The notes: a model not told the origin generated them from the sequence alone. A stretch of 64,000 nucleotides of DNA from Clitoria ternatea (GCA_037962975.1 CM075669.1:108082501-108146500), one strand, 5' to 3'; shown: positions 11,923-22,953, counted from the stretch's first letter. Numbers and translations are program-made.

Positions 11923-12137
11923 TTATTGTTTTCAAAATATGTCGATCCCTTTGCTATGCCTAAAGCTTTGGGATCCATTTTGTAATAAGGGCAAAAACTT
12001 GTTTATTTGTTAAATTGAATGAACGCAGTCTAATTTTATACCTAATCTTTGTTCAATCTCTTTCTTTTAAACCTTCCATTTGCTTGTCTTTCTTTGTTTT
12101 CATTCATTATAATATAACCTAAATGCAAATCTGAAAG
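11919..12137 (+). other. Probable Ogre intron between protease and RT
   Basis: Ogre elements carry an intron between the protease and RT regions. Here a GTAATT donor starts at 11919, inside the last sense codon before the protease stop. A long pyrimidine stretch (12050-12105) precedes an AG at 12136-12137. Removing 219 nt joins the protease frame to the pol frame in phase: the pol codon after the junction begins at 12139. The acceptor AG is weak and other sites are possible. Confidence 0.5.
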
Positions 12138-14502
12138 CGATTCTTCTGAGAGTAATGAGAACTCGGTTCTATTTCATGACTCTGATAATCTGAATGATTA
12201 CGCCTATGAGGGGAGTGAGGAAGAATTTGAGCCTTTACCCGAATTGACAAGATTAATGAAACAAGAAGATAAGGAAATTCAACCTCATCAGGAAAGGATT
12301 GAGACCATTAACCTGGGAGATGAAGGGGAAAATAAAGAAGTCAAGATAGGCACCCTCTTGAGCGAACAACGGCAGAGTGAATTGATTAAACTGCTCTGGG
12401 AATTTCAAGACATTTTTGCATGGTCATATCAAGATATGCCGGGTCTGGATAATAACATTGTGGAACACAAGTTGCCTTTAAAGCCGGAATGTCCGTCGAT
12501 TAAGCAAAAGCTACGACGAATGAAACCAGAAATGCTTCTTAAGATCAAAGAAGTCAAGAAACAATTCGATGCTGGTTTCTTAGCCGTAGCTAAGTATCCA
12601 CAATGGGTAGCCTACATAGTTCCCGTTCCAAAGAAAGATGGGAAAGTAAGAATGTGTGTGGACTACCGAGACTTGAATCGGGCGAGTCCTAAGGATGATT
12701 TTCCTTTACCTCAAATTGACGTACTAGTTGATAACACAGCTCAGCATTCCATCTTCTCCTTTATGGATGGATTTTCGGGATATAACCAGATCAAGATGGC
12801 ACTGAAAGATATGGAAAAGACCACGTTTATCACTCTGTGGGGAACCTTTTGTTATAAAGTAATGTCCTTTGGATTGAAGAATGCAGGAGCCACCTATCAA
12901 AAAGCAATGGTGACTCTCTTCCATGACATGATGCACAAGGAGATAGAAGTTTATGTGGATGATATAATTGCCAAGTCTAGATCTGAAGAAGAACATATTG
13001 CTGACCTGAGAAAACTTTTCGAAAGGTTAAGGAAATTCAAGCTTAGATTGAATCCCGCCAAATGCACTTTTGGCGTAAGATCCGGTAAATTGTTAGGATT
13101 CATTGTAAATGAGAGAGGGATAGAAGTTGATCCTGACAAAGTCAAGGAAATTCTGGAAATGCCTCCTCCTTGTACTGAAAAAGAAGTCCGAGGATTCCTG
13201 GGAAGATTGAATTACATCGCCCGATTCATTTCCCAAATGACAGCAACCTGTGAGCCGATTTTCAAATTGCTCCGCAAGAATCAGCCTGGGCAGTGGAATG
13301 AAGATTGCCAGATTGCATTTGAAAAGATAAAGCAGTACTTATTGGAGCCACCAGTCTTGGTGCCGCCCGTTCATGGGAGACCGCTAATTCTATACCTGAC
13401 CGTGCTGAATGAATCCATGGGGTGCGTGTTAGGACAACATGATGAGACTGGGAGGAAGGAATGCGCCATCTACTATTTGAGCAAGAGATTTACTGAATGC
13501 GAGATGAGGTATTCATCTCTTGAAAGAACATGTTGTGCATTGTCCTGGGTTGCCCGACGCTTACGGCAATACATGCTTAATCATACTACTTGGCTGGTGT
13601 CTAAGATGGATCCCATCAAGTATATCTTTGAAAAACCTGCTTTGACCGGGAGGATTGCCCGTTGGCAAGTGTTACTGACAGAATACGACATAACATATGT
13701 CACCCAAAAGGCAATCAAAGGAAGTGCGCTAGCAGATTACTTGGCACACCAACCCATTGAGGCATACCAACCAATGCGGCACGATTTCCTGGATGAGGAT
13801 ATTTTGGCCCTCCTCAAAGAAGAAGATGGTCTGGAAACCAGATGGATCATGAGATTTGACGGGGCGTCCAATGCACTAGGACATGGAATTAGGGTTATCC
13901 TGATCTCGCCTGATAAGGAATTCATCTCTATTTGCGCTCGGTTGTGTTTTGACTGCACCAATAATGTTGTGGAATATGAAGCATGTTCTCTAGGAATACA
14001 AGCAGCTCTGAACATGGGAATAAAGGTCCTGGAAGTTTATGGAGATTCTGCTTTGGTTATCCATCAACTAAAGGATGAATGGGAAACTAGAGATAGTAAA
14101 CTAGTTCCCTATCATGCTCACATCAAAGAAATGATCAAAGAGTTCGATGAAATTACCTTCCATCATGTTCCACGGGAAGACAACCAAATGGTAGATGCTT
14201 TAGCCACCCTAGCTGCTATGTTCGAAGTCAGCAGTGATTACGAAGTGCCTCTCATTGAGGTAAAGAAGCAGCAAGAACCTGCCCATTGCCAGGTCATAGA
14301 AGAAGAGCCAGATGGAGAGCCTTGGTATCATGACATCAAAAGATATCTCCAGTGCCAAGAATACCCTGAAGGCATTACGGATAATGACAAACGAACTTTG
14401 AGAAGGCTAGCTATGGGATACCTATTGAGTGGTAACGTGCTATACAAGAGGAATTATGATTCCGTTCTCCTCCGGTGTATTGATACCGTCGAAGCAAATT
14501 AA
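12118..14502 (+). CDS. pol: Ogre pol: reverse transcriptase, RNase H and second (archaeal-type) RNase H
   Basis: The frame is open from 12118; there is no obvious ATG because it should be translated as a fusion by splicing. Counting from 12244 (752 codons): RT at about residues 90-290 with VRMCVDYRDLNRASP, FSFMDGFSGYNQIKM, PFGLKNAGATYQ-like block and the YVDD catalytic box near residue 237. RNase H follows at about 375-500; its first catalytic block reads YLTVLNESMG, lacking the usual Asp. A second RNase H at about 530-660 has FDGAS, EYEACSLG, GDSAL and DNQMVDAL with its four acidic residues present. The dual RNase H is diagnostic of the Tat lineage. The frame ends at a premature TAA (14500-14502), in the same frame as integrase. 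Confidence 0.88.
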   Translation, partial: PKCKSESDSSESNENSVLFHDSDNLNDYAYEGSEEEFEPLPELTRLMKQEDKEIQPHQERIETINLGDEGENKEVKIGTLLSEQRQSELIKLLWEFQDIFAWSYQDMPGLDNNIVEHKLPLKPECPSIKQKLRRMKPEMLLKIKEVKKQFDAGFLAVAKYPQWVAYIVPVPKKDGKVRMCVDYRDLNRASPKDDFPLPQIDVLVDNTAQHSIFSFMDGFSGYNQIKMALKDMEKTTFITLWGTFCYKVMSFGLKNAGATYQKAMVTLFHDMMHKEIEVYVDDIIAKSRSEEEHIADLRKLFERLRKFKLRLNPAKCTFGVRSGKLLGFIVNERGIEVDPDKVKEILEMPPPCTEKEVRGFLGRLNYIARFISQMTATCEPIFKLLRKNQPGQWNEDCQIAFEKIKQYLLEPPVLVPPVHGRPLILYLTVLNESMGCVLGQHDETGRKECAIYYLSKRFTECEMRYSSLERTCCALSWVARRLRQYMLNHTTWLVSKMDPIKYIFEKPALTGRIARWQVLLTEYDITYVTQKAIKGSALADYLAHQPIEAYQPMRHDFLDEDILALLKEEDGLETRWIMRFDGASNALGHGIRVILISPDKEFISICARLCFDCTNNVVEYEACSLGIQAALNMGIKVLEVYGDSALVIHQLKDEWETRDSKLVPYHAHIKEMIKEFDEITFHHVPREDNQMVDALATLAAMFEVSSDYEVPLIEVKKQQEPAHCQVIEEEPDGEPWYHDIKRYLQCQEYPEGITDNDKRTLRRLAMGYLLSGNVLYKRNYDSVLLRCIDTVEAN

Positions 14503-15570
14503 ATCATGAAAGATATCCACGAAGGATCTTTCGGAACTCATACCAATGGGCATGCTATGTCAAGAAAAATCCTGAGAGCCGGGTATTATTGGATGACTAT
14601 GGAGGCAGACTATTTTGCTTACGTATGGAAGTATCATAAATGCCAGATTTATGCTGATCACATTCATGCATCGCCTTCATCCTTAAATGTCTTGTCAGCA
14701 CCATAGCCTTTTTCAATGTGGGGTATGGATGTAATTGGGCCCATTGAGCCAAAAGCCTCAAACGGTCATCATTTCATTCTAGTGGCCATCGATTATTTCA
14801 CCAAGTGGGTAGAGGCAGCTTCGTACACCAATGTGACAAAAAATGTTGTGGTCAAATTTGTCAAGCGTGAGCTGATATGCCAGTACGGCCTACCAAACCA
14901 AATCATCACGGACAATAGTACAAATCTTAACAACAAAATGATGAAGGAGCTTTGCGAGAGCTTTAAAATCTCCCACCATAACTCCTCTCCATACCATCCG
15001 AAAATGAATGGAGTAGTTGAGGCAGCTAATAAAAATATCAAGAAAATAGTGCAAAAGATGGTAGTAACCTACAAAGACTGGCATGACATGCTCCCTTTCG
15101 CGCTACACGGATACCGAACCTCGGTGCGAACCTCAACTGGGGCAACACCATTTTCTTTGGTCTATGGAATGGAAGCTGCACTGCCATTTGAAGTGGAAAT
15201 TCCATCCCTTAGGGTGATCATGGAAGCCAAACTGGAAGAAGCTGAATGGGTCCAGGCCAAATATGACCAACTGAATCTGATTGACGGGAAAAAGTTAACC
15301 GCTCTCTACCGGGGACAGTTATATCAGAAACGTATAAAGCGGGCATACGAAAAGAAAGTGCGCCCCCGACAGTTCCAAGAAGGGGATTTGGTTCTCAAAA
15401 AGATTTTGCCAATTCAAAAAGACATCCGAGGGAAATGGACACCTAATTACGAAGGACCATATGTTATAAAGAAGGCTTTCTCCGGAGGAGCTCTCATACT
15501 CACCAACATGGATGGAGACGACCTGCCAATGCCTGTCAATGCCGATGCAGTGAAGAAATACTTTGCATAA
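14503..15570 (+). pseudogene. Ogre integrase, interrupted by a stop codon
   Basis: The same frame as RT continues after the premature TAA. The HHCC zinc finger is at about 14518-14655: His residues are present, but the first Cys appears as Tyr (WKYHKC). A TAG at 14704 follows where the family has Trp before the core, a TGG-to-TAG type change. The core (14716-15570) is open and has the D,D-35-E residues: WGMDVIGP, ITDNSTN and NGVVEAANKN. The C-terminal part contains the GDLVLKK and KWTPNYEGPYVI blocks typical of gypsy integrases. The frame ends with the TAA at 15568. Integrase would insert the cDNA into the chromosome. Confidence 0.88.
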
Positions 15571-16560
15571 TATAATATAAAAAAAAGATAAAAGAAGAAG
15601 AAAAGGTCACTAGGTTGAAAACCTGAAAAAGCAACCTAGGCAAAAGTTAGAGCAGCAAGATGAGCCAAAAACCTGAAAAGGCGGTTCCACAAACTCGACT
15701 CTGCAACATAAACCCTTCAAGCCAAAGACAAAGGAGGTCAAAACGGGTATTAGGGTCGTTGTTAAATTACTCCCTCAGAAGAAAAATCAGAGGACGAACA
15801 CAAAGTCGTGATAAAGGGTCAAGTTTCTCATTGCTCTCAGAAGATCACTAGAGGATATATGAGCCTTCCTCTTTTGACTTGCCTTCCATTCTCTATATCT
15901 TATCACATCTCTGTGCTTAATATTATTTTCATCTCTACTGTACATACCTGATGTTTATAAATAAAAGTCTCCCTTCTTCCTATATGTGTTCATGACTAAA
16001 TTTTATGAATAAACAAGTTTTTGCCTAAAAGAAATTTTGAAATTGGAAACAACAGAGCATAAAGTTATGGGGAACGAAATGCATCCTAGCGCCAGAATTC
16101 GCTTAGTATAAGCATAACTATCTCTGCTAAATACGCTCGCCAAAAGTCAGAGGATGTTTCTATTTCATCCATGAGTTATCTTAAAAAGCCAGTCGCCAGG
16201 GAAGATTTACCTGTAAGTCTTTTTATACTAACTCACTCTTTTGTCAAAGGGACACCAAATCCAACATCCAAAAGCAGGTATTCACCAAATTTTTCTCTCA
16301 GCAAGACCTATTGTTCGTACTTCAGTAGAACATAGACTGAAGATCTCTCCTGAGGAAAACTGTAAAATGGACTCAGCTCCCTCAACCAGGATATTTCTTT
16401 GATCAGGCTTAAGAAGACTTATCATTTCCCAGTCAGTTCACCATTACCAAACTAGCACCCATCATGCTCCTCTCACTAAAAAGCTCAAACTGGGGTATCT
16501 CCCCAGATCTCTCTTCCAAACTGGGGCATCTCCCCAGATCTCTCTTCCAAACTAGGGGCA
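15571..16560 (+). other. Ogre 3' UTR, first part
   Basis: About 1 kb with no recognised protein. It holds GGGGCATCTCCCCAG-type short palindromic units from about 16490 that lead into the 80-bp array. A 63-codon frame at 15660-15851 is basic and has no known motif. Confidence 0.6.
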
Positions 16561-16900
16561 TCTCCCCAGATCACTTTTCCAAAATTGGGGCATCAACCCA
16601 AAGCTTTAGATCCCGGTTAATTTAGACGGGATGTCCTGTTAACCCCCAGATCACTTTTCCAAAATTGGGGCATCACCCCAAAGTTTTAGATCCTAGTTAA
16701 TTTGGACGGGACGTCCTGTTAACCCCCAGATCACTTTTCCAAAATTGGGGCATCACCCCAAAGCTCTAGATCCCGGTTAATTTGGACGGGACGTCCTGTT
16801 AACCCCCAGATCACTTTTCCAAAATTAGGGCATCACCCCAAAGCTCTAGATCTGGTTAATTTGGACGAGACGTCCTGTTGACCCCCAGATCACTTTTTCT
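16561..16900 (+). repeat. 80-bp tandem repeat in the Ogre 3' UTR
   Basis: Units starting around 16561, 16641, 16721, 16801 and 16880 repeat every 80 bp. Each has CCCCAGATCACTTTTCC, a GGGGCATCACCCC palindrome and a TTAATTTGGACGGGACGTCC motif that also occurs in the LTR (1509-1535, 1579-1605). Tandem arrays in the 3' UTR are a known feature of Tat/Ogre elements and can seed satellites. Confidence 0.88.
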
Positions 16901-17120
16901 AAGACTGGGGCATCACCCCAGGCCTCCTCCTTTCAAACAAAGGGCAATACCCCAAGATTCTTTCAAACCATCTCAAACTGGGGCAACACCCCAGATTTAT
17001 TCTTTTTCAGTCAAAGGCTTCAGTCATGGCAAGCCGGGGCATCACCCCGAGCTTTTAGGTACAGAGAGTTAATTCGGACAAGATGTCCTGTTAGCTCCCC
17101 CAATTTTTACCTTTTTCTTT

Positions 17121-17700
17121 TCCTGTCAACCGAGAGGCAACACCCTCACCCTTTACCTTTCTGTCGCCGATCAAATGGCACCCCTTTACTTTCCTGTCGC
17201 CGATCAAATGGCACCCATTTACTTTTAACCGAGAGGCAACACCCTCACCTTTTACTTTTTCAGTCAACCGAGAGGCAACGCCCTCATATTTTACTTTTCC
17301 TGTCAACCGAGAGGCAACACCCTCACCTTTTACTTTTCCTGTCAACCGAGAGGCAACACCCTCACCTTTTACTTTTCCTGTCAACCGAGAGGCAACACCC
17401 TCACCTTTTACTTTTCCTGTCAACCGAGAGGCAACACCTTTACCTTTTACTTTTCCTGTCAGCCGAGAGGCAACACCCTCACCTTTTACTTTTCCTGTCA
17501 ACCGAGAGGCAACACCCTCACCATTTACTTTTCTTGTCAACCGAGAGGCAACACCCTTACCCTTTTACTTCCTCAGTCAACCGAGAGGCAACACCCTCAC
17601 CTTTTACTTTTTCAGTCAACCGAGAGGCAACACCCTCACCTTTCACTTTTCCAATCAACCGAAAGGCAACACCCTCACCCTTTACTTTTCCTGTCAGTTC
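17121..17700 (+). repeat. 39-bp tandem repeat in the Ogre 3' UTR
   Basis: About 14 units with period 39 bp (for example 17301 to 17340), each containing CAACCGAGAGGCAACACCCT. Two variant units near 17160-17220 read GTCGCCGATCAAATGGCACC instead. Because 39 is a multiple of three, the array is open in several frames and yields a 149-codon reverse frame with a 13-residue repeat, which I regard as a by-product. Confidence 0.92.
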
Positions 17701-17807
17701 CTGGGTTTTCCCCTCATCTGGTATTCTTGGTTATTTTGACAATGGTGTTCACGTCTTTACTCTTTTTCCATTTCAAAAGCAAGAAGAAACTTTATGCTTT
17801 TCTCATG

Positions 17808-17830
17808 AAAAAGAAGTAAAGAGGGGCATC
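17808..17830 (+). other. Polypurine tract of the Ogre-like element
   Basis: AAAAGAAGTAAAGAGGGG followed by CATC directly precedes the TGTGAACACC start of the 3' LTR. It would prime plus-strand DNA synthesis. Confidence 0.85.
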
Positions 17831-20540
17831 TGTGAACACCTATTTCAGTCTGATTGATATTCACAAGTGAAAAGAATACAAGTGAAAAAAAAAACTCTGA
17901 CTCGAAAATGATCATTTCCGAGTGAAAGGACTCGGAATGATCATTTCCGAGTAAAGAGTCTCCGAGTGAGACGTAGCAGGGTGCTATTCCAATAGGCTTC
18001 AAGAAATTTCCAAAAAGGAAGAAAAAGGCTTCAAGAAAAGACGCAGGGAAGGGCATTCCGAGAGAAGTTTCGAAATTCTGAGTGGAAAGAAGGTCAATTC
18101 CGAGTGAAATTCCAAGTTCTGAGTGGAAAGAAGGCCAATTCTGAGTGGATATGTCAAAGTTTCCAAGTTCTGAGTGATAAGAAGGCGGTTTCCGAGTGGA
18201 TATGTCAAAGTTTCCAAGTTCTGAGTGAGAAAAAGGCAGGTTCCGAGTAAAAATGTCCAAGTTCCATTCTGATTGGAAGATGAGACTGACTCCCAAGGTC
18301 AGTTCTGAGTAAATCCTTCAAGCAATGAAGTTCTGTGTCACTTTTGAAGAAATTCCGAGTGAATGCTTCACCCAGAAACAAGATCTGAGTCAAATACTTC
18401 CGACTGAAAGAATTCTGAGTGATGCCTCTTCAGTCAAAACCAAGTGAAGTATCTCCAGTCAGCACCGAGTAAGATCTCTTCAGTCTGCACCGAGTGAAGA
18501 ATCTCCAGTCAGCACCGAGTGAGTCCTCTCTCAATCAACACCGAATGAGTCACACTTAGTCAGCACCGAGTCACTCACTCGTCAGTCAGTACCGATTGAG
18601 TCATTTTTCAGTCATCACCAAGTGAGTCCTTTTGACTAAATTTCTGAGCCATTTTTAGCCAATTCCGAGCCATACTTAAACCATTTCTGAGTCATCCTTT
18701 TTAGCTATTTCCGAGCCATTCTTTTAGCTAATTCTGAGCCATCCTTTCACCCAATTCCGAGCCATACTTAAACCATTTCTGAGTCATCCTTTTTAGCCAT
18801 TTCCGAGCCATTTTTAGCCAATTCCGAGTCATTATTCAACCATTTCAGTCGGTTCTGAGTCATTCGTCACTCGGTATTTGTATAAACAACTCCTTTTCCA
18901 CTCGGTCTTGTGCACAAAATCCACCTTTTCCACTCGGATTGTGGAGAGGAGGTGAAATCCTACCCATATTCCCACCGAGTACCCTTGCTGACTTGGATTT
19001 CCATTATCCAAGTGGATCTATAACTTGTGGGGGGCGGCTGACAAAGTGACAAAGAGCAGCTGCCGTCCCCTATAGCTGTGTAGGTACAGGCTGTATCCAA
19101 CTCCATCCAGGCTGGTCAAGTGGGGCGGCTGGCAAGGAAAAATAATAAAAAAATCCACTTGCCACTGCTGGTGGGCGTCCAGGACCTTTATAAATAGAGA
19201 GGATCCTAAAGCCTTCAAAAAAAAGGAGCCTTCATTGAGAGAACCCCAACATCATGCAGTCCCCTCTCTTTTCCTCCTAAACGCTGTCCCTCTCTTCCTT
19301 CCTTCACTGTCCCCCTCACACTGTCCCTCTTCCTACAAACCACCACACCATCCTAACATCCAAACCTTCACACCGTCCCACTCCACACGGCCGTCCTCCT
19401 CTCTGTCCCTCTCCTCTTAGCCCAGCACCGTATCTCCTCTCCTTCCCTCTCCTTTCTCCTACACCCACACCATCTCCTTCCCTCTCCTTTCTCCTCCACC
19501 CACACCATCTCCTCACTCTCCTCTCTCCACACCGTCCTCCAACCCACCAACACCGTCCCCCTCTCCTTATAACCCATACCATCCAGCTCTCTCTCTCTCT
19601 CTCCACTAAAACCCACACGGTTCAACCTCTCCTCTCTCCTAACACCGTCCTCTTCCTACCATACAACACAACCCTTTCTCTCTCTCTAGACACCTTCAAA
19701 CTCTTGTCAACTCCCCACTGTTTTTCTCCCTCGGTCGGCCCACTTTTTTTACTCGGTATTCATCTTCTCACTCGGTATTCCACTTTTTCACTCAGTTTTT
19801 GCATTTCTCACTCGACATTCCACTTTTCCACTCGGTTTTTTCCATTTTTCACTCGGTTTTTCATCTTTTCACTCGGTATTCCATTTTTTTTCACTCGGTA
19901 TTCCATTTTCCCACTTAAATAAATTACTGTTATTTTCTTTTCTTTTCTTTTTTACCCCTTCCTAGGTTTGTAATAAATATATAGCAAAAAAAATGAGTGC
20001 TTCTTACATTTTATTTGGACTAGCATAAAAGTTGTAATGATTATTACTATTCTCATTATTATTACAATTTTTATTTTTCTATTAAAAAAATGGTGGAGCG
20101 AGTTTAATTTGGACGAGACGTCCTGTTAATCTCATTTCTTTTACAATATCTTTTCTTAAAAATGGTGGAGCGAGTTTAATTTGGAGGAGACATCCTGTTT
20201 ATCTCATGTAAAAATTTCTTTAATTGTTTATTTTTGTATATTTTATTATTTTGTATGTTTTTTTTAGAAGAAGTTAAAATAGTTTCCGAGTTAATTATAA
20301 TACGCGCGCTATCATATTGAGGTAACCGTTTTTATAACGGACAGTTGTGAGGTGCTAATACCTTCCTCACCTGTAATCAGACTCCCGAATTTGGAATCTC
20401 ATTTTTTTGACCAATGCTTTAATAAAAGGTTTTTCCGATATTTTATCCTAAAAAATATTGGTGGCGACTCCCTGTTTTTCTCTTTGAACCAAAAATCCTT
20501 TTTGAGGGTCGGCCGTGCCGCCGCGATCCCGGTCGCGACA
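17831..20540 (+). repeat. 3' LTR of the Ogre-like element (2710 bp, complete)
   Basis: Begins TGTGAACACC right after the polypurine tract and ends GGTCGCGACA. Its U3 carries many CCGAGTG/CTGAGTG units (17900-18560), then CCGAGCCAT units (18640-18830). A TATA box stands at 19187, and a reverse-oriented CACTCGG array lies downstream at 19729-19915. Compared with the 5' LTR it has one extra 35-bp-scale duplication near 19470-19510 and scattered substitutions. Confidence 0.93.
19187..19196 (+). promoter_or_regulatory. TATA box of the Ogre 3' LTR
   Basis: TTTATAAATA, same context as in the 5' LTR. Confidence 0.55.
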
Positions 20541-21672
20541 TCTATACTCACTTAAAGCTTCTATAAGTCAAGTCAATTTGAATCCACAGACCATGAGAAG
20601 ATCTCTCTATAGACTACGAAAGGATTTCTAACTCTTTGTGTATTGAAAAAGGATCTTTCCTTTCCAAATGTGAAGCTGCATGAACTTTTTCATGTCATCT
20701 CTAAAGTTATCATCAAAAAGACAATCAATAGAAAAGTTGAAGACTTTCTTATGCTTATCAAGAAAACTACCTCACATGCCTTAAAGTGTCAGAAAAGCTG
20801 AACTTGCTCAGAACAGATAGCCTAAGGTCAACTGCTATAGAGTGGACAAGTTTTCCAAAAATACATAAGCAAAAAGGGATCTTCTGTTAAAGACTTTCGA
20901 AGCAACCTAGTTAAGGAAATTTCTCTAAAGCATATGTCTGTACTCACTAACAATATAATCCTTAAGAGACCAACACATTTCGAAGTTAAACCAATAGATA
21001 TTTTTCAGGAGGACTATAAATACAAGAAACTTTTGAATTCAAGATAGTGACGTTGCTTAATTTTTTACTTGAGCACTATCTTGATTTCTCTCTAGAAACC
21101 AAAGTCTGAAAGACTTTTCTGTTAAGTTTCTAAGTTTTTGTATTCACTACTTAAGTCTTCCTTGTAGTTCTGCTTAATGCAGACCTTGACTTATAGTAGT
21201 CTGTAGCTCAGTGTACCTTGTAATCATTTCATGTCTTTATAGCCTGAGTTATTTTGATTGTAACTTCAAACACTTTACTACTACCCTTTGTATATTCTGG
21301 TGTGTTGCCAGAATTTGTAAGTGTTGGGAAACACTGTGGCTTGAAGAGGCTTTTGAAAGAATACTTGGGTTTGTAGCTAGGAGTGACTAGTGTCAAGAAT
21401 ACTTGGGTTTAAGCCAGAAGTGGCTGGAGTCAAGAATACTGTTGCACTAGACTAGTGCAGATTGTAAAGGCATTTTACAATAGTGAAAAATCCTTCAATT
21501 TAAAGGATTGGACGTAGCTTATGAGTTGGAATGAACCAGGATAAATTCCACCGTGTGATTTTTTGCTCCTTATGCTAGTTTATTAAATTGATTATTCTGT
21601 TTGAGTAGTCTGTACAATTTTCAAAAGAGTTTAATACTTATTCAACCCCCTTCTAAATCTAACTTTGTACCA
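20541..21672 (+). repeat. Partial 5' LTR of the SIRE-like element
   Basis: AT-rich sequence ending just before the primer binding site, probably at CA (21672). The left part was separated by the Ogre insertion at 20540/20541. A TATA box at 21014 and a TTCAACCCCC segment near the LTR end (21641) fit copia LTRs of this group. The exact right border is uncertain because the other LTR is outside the window. Confidence 0.65.
21014..21023 (+). promoter_or_regulatory. TATA box of the SIRE-like LTR
   Basis: CTATAAATAC about 660 nt before the LTR end. Confidence 0.5.
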
Positions 21673-21677
21673 TTAAA

Positions 21678-21689
21678 TGGTATCAGAGC
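21678..21689 (+). other. Primer binding site of the SIRE-like element
   Basis: TGGTATCAGAGC is complementary to the 3' end of initiator Met tRNA, the usual primer of plant copia elements. Confidence 0.9.
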
Positions 21690-21737
21690 TTGTCCTTTTG
21701 GGTTGATTACTCTCATGAGTAAAAAGGAACAAGATCC

Positions 21738-22087
21738 ATGGCCTCATATTCTCATGATTAGCTATTCAAGAAAGGGCATCTTCAAATAGACCACCTATCT
21801 TCTTTGGTTAAGATTATCCTTACTGGAAAGACAGGATGGAAATGTTCATCAAGTCCACTCAGTATGAACTATGGAGAATAATCATAAGAGGTGATAATCA
21901 AGAACCTATAGACAAAGAAGAAAAGCTAATTCCCGAAGATAAATGGTCCATTGCTGACACAAGGAAGATGAAAGCAAATACTAAAGCTAGATTTCTCTTA
22001 ATCTGTGCTTTGAGTAAATCAAAGTACAATACGGTTTACAACTACAGAACAACAAAAGAAATCTGGGATGCTCTTCAACGTAACTAT
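21738..22087 (+). pseudogene. SIRE-like gag, N-terminal part
   Basis: ATGGCCTCATATTCTCATG at 21738 probably marks the original start (MASYSHD); stops and shifts follow directly. The frame from 21836 reads the copia gag N-terminal domain, with MEMFIKSTQYELWRII and TTKEIWDALQ, typical of the DUF4219/UBN2 gag families. It is cut at 22087 by the Retand insertion and resumes at 60442. The protein would build the virus-like particle. Confidence 0.82.
22083..22087. repeat. Target-site duplication ACTAT of the Retand-like element
   Basis: ACTAT at 22083-22087 and at 60437-60441; the copia gag sequence is contiguous across the two sites. Confidence 0.88.
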
Positions 22088-22928
22088 TGATCTGGTCTAT
22101 ATACCAATATCCAGACTATGAAGTCATATTATCCGTTCTGGAAGGTAAACTGATATCATAATTTAACATCCGAACTGTAAAATATCATGCTAGGCATTCT
22201 CCCTTGGATGATTTGTCTGTGATAACACCTAGAAAATTGGATTGATAAGGCCATATAAGCGTTCTCTCTATACTGGTATGTCAATGTTGACACTACAAAT
22301 ATCAGATTGAGCCCATCCTCTATATTAGAGATGTAAAAGACAATCATAAGTGGTTTAGGTAATGGAGCTCATTCTCATTATTAGTGACGAGGACATGTCC
22401 TCGAGAGAAGCATTCTCCATCTTTTAAGCCATACTTGTCTTCACTTGCATATTATATATATATTTTCCATACTCCGACAGAATAAGGTGGTTAGTCCATT
22501 TTCAATTTACGTGGCTCGAGGAAAGTCAAGTTTGTCCTCTAGTCAAGGTAGATCCATCATCCTTGATGCTCATCTATAAATATGCCAATTTTATACTCAA
22601 TCCAGGTTACACTTTTTACATATTCAGTATATGCTTAAGGCATCATACCCTGAGTTATTCTTTTTCTCTGGGGATACAATTACTGACTTAAACATCGGAG
22701 AATCTTTACAGGTGACACCACCTTTCGCCCACATCAATGCGCAAGGCCGGTGTGAAGAATCATTAACCCCGGTTCAGACCAGTTCATTTCCAGGATATCA
22801 AGACTGGTCTTCTCTCACTGAGATACCGGATAATCATTCCAGAAACCCACAGCACCGGTATAAAACCTTAGTCACCCATTGACTTTCATGGCTGGTCCCA
22901 TACTAGATCATTGACCCCGGTTCAGACC
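22088..22928 (+). repeat. 5' LTR of the Retand-like element
   Basis: Starts TGATCTGGTC, matches 59635-60436 throughout with scattered substitutions and indels (for example an extra segment near 22270-22320). The 3' copy ends CCAGTTCA, but this copy stops at CAGACC, so its last six bases (AGTTCA) appear deleted or replaced. Confidence 0.85.
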
Positions 22929-22933
22929 TTCCT

Positions 22934-22953
22934 TGGCACGCCTAGTGGGACCC
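22934..22953 (+). other. Primer binding site region of the Retand-like element
   Basis: TGGCACGCCTAGTGGGACCC follows the LTR end by five bases and begins with TGG. Tat elements of this type have similar TTGGCGCC...GTGGG sites. The tRNA was not identified. Confidence 0.6.

Larger units (their letters stand above)
1..20540 (+). mobile_element. Ogre-like Ty3/gypsy (Tat lineage) LTR retrotransposon, 5' end outside window
   Basis: Order seen: partial LTR, primer binding site, leader, ORF1, gag, protease, probable intron, RT-RNase H-second RNase H, integrase, long 3' UTR with tandem repeats, polypurine tract, complete LTR. An ORF1 before gag, an intron before pol and a second RNase H are hallmarks of the Ogre group of the Tat lineage. 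The two LTR copies are nearly identical by eye apart from small indels, so the insertion is fairly young. The 3' LTR abuts copia LTR sequence at 20541, so the element landed in the LTR of a SIRE-like element. Its target-site duplication cannot be tested because the left end is missing. A 3.1-kb solo LTR (7642-10783) interrupts it. Confidence 0.9.

Noticed and set aside
17091..17540. 149-codon minus-strand frame with a 13-residue repeat (GKVKGEGVASRLT)
   Set aside because: It follows from a 39-bp tandem repeat (13 codons) in the Ogre 3' UTR; there is no promoter, homology or non-repeat part.
17121..17700. Possible CRISPR-like array of short repeats
   Set aside because: Units are head to tail with no unique spacers, in a plant retroelement UTR, so it is a tandem repeat.
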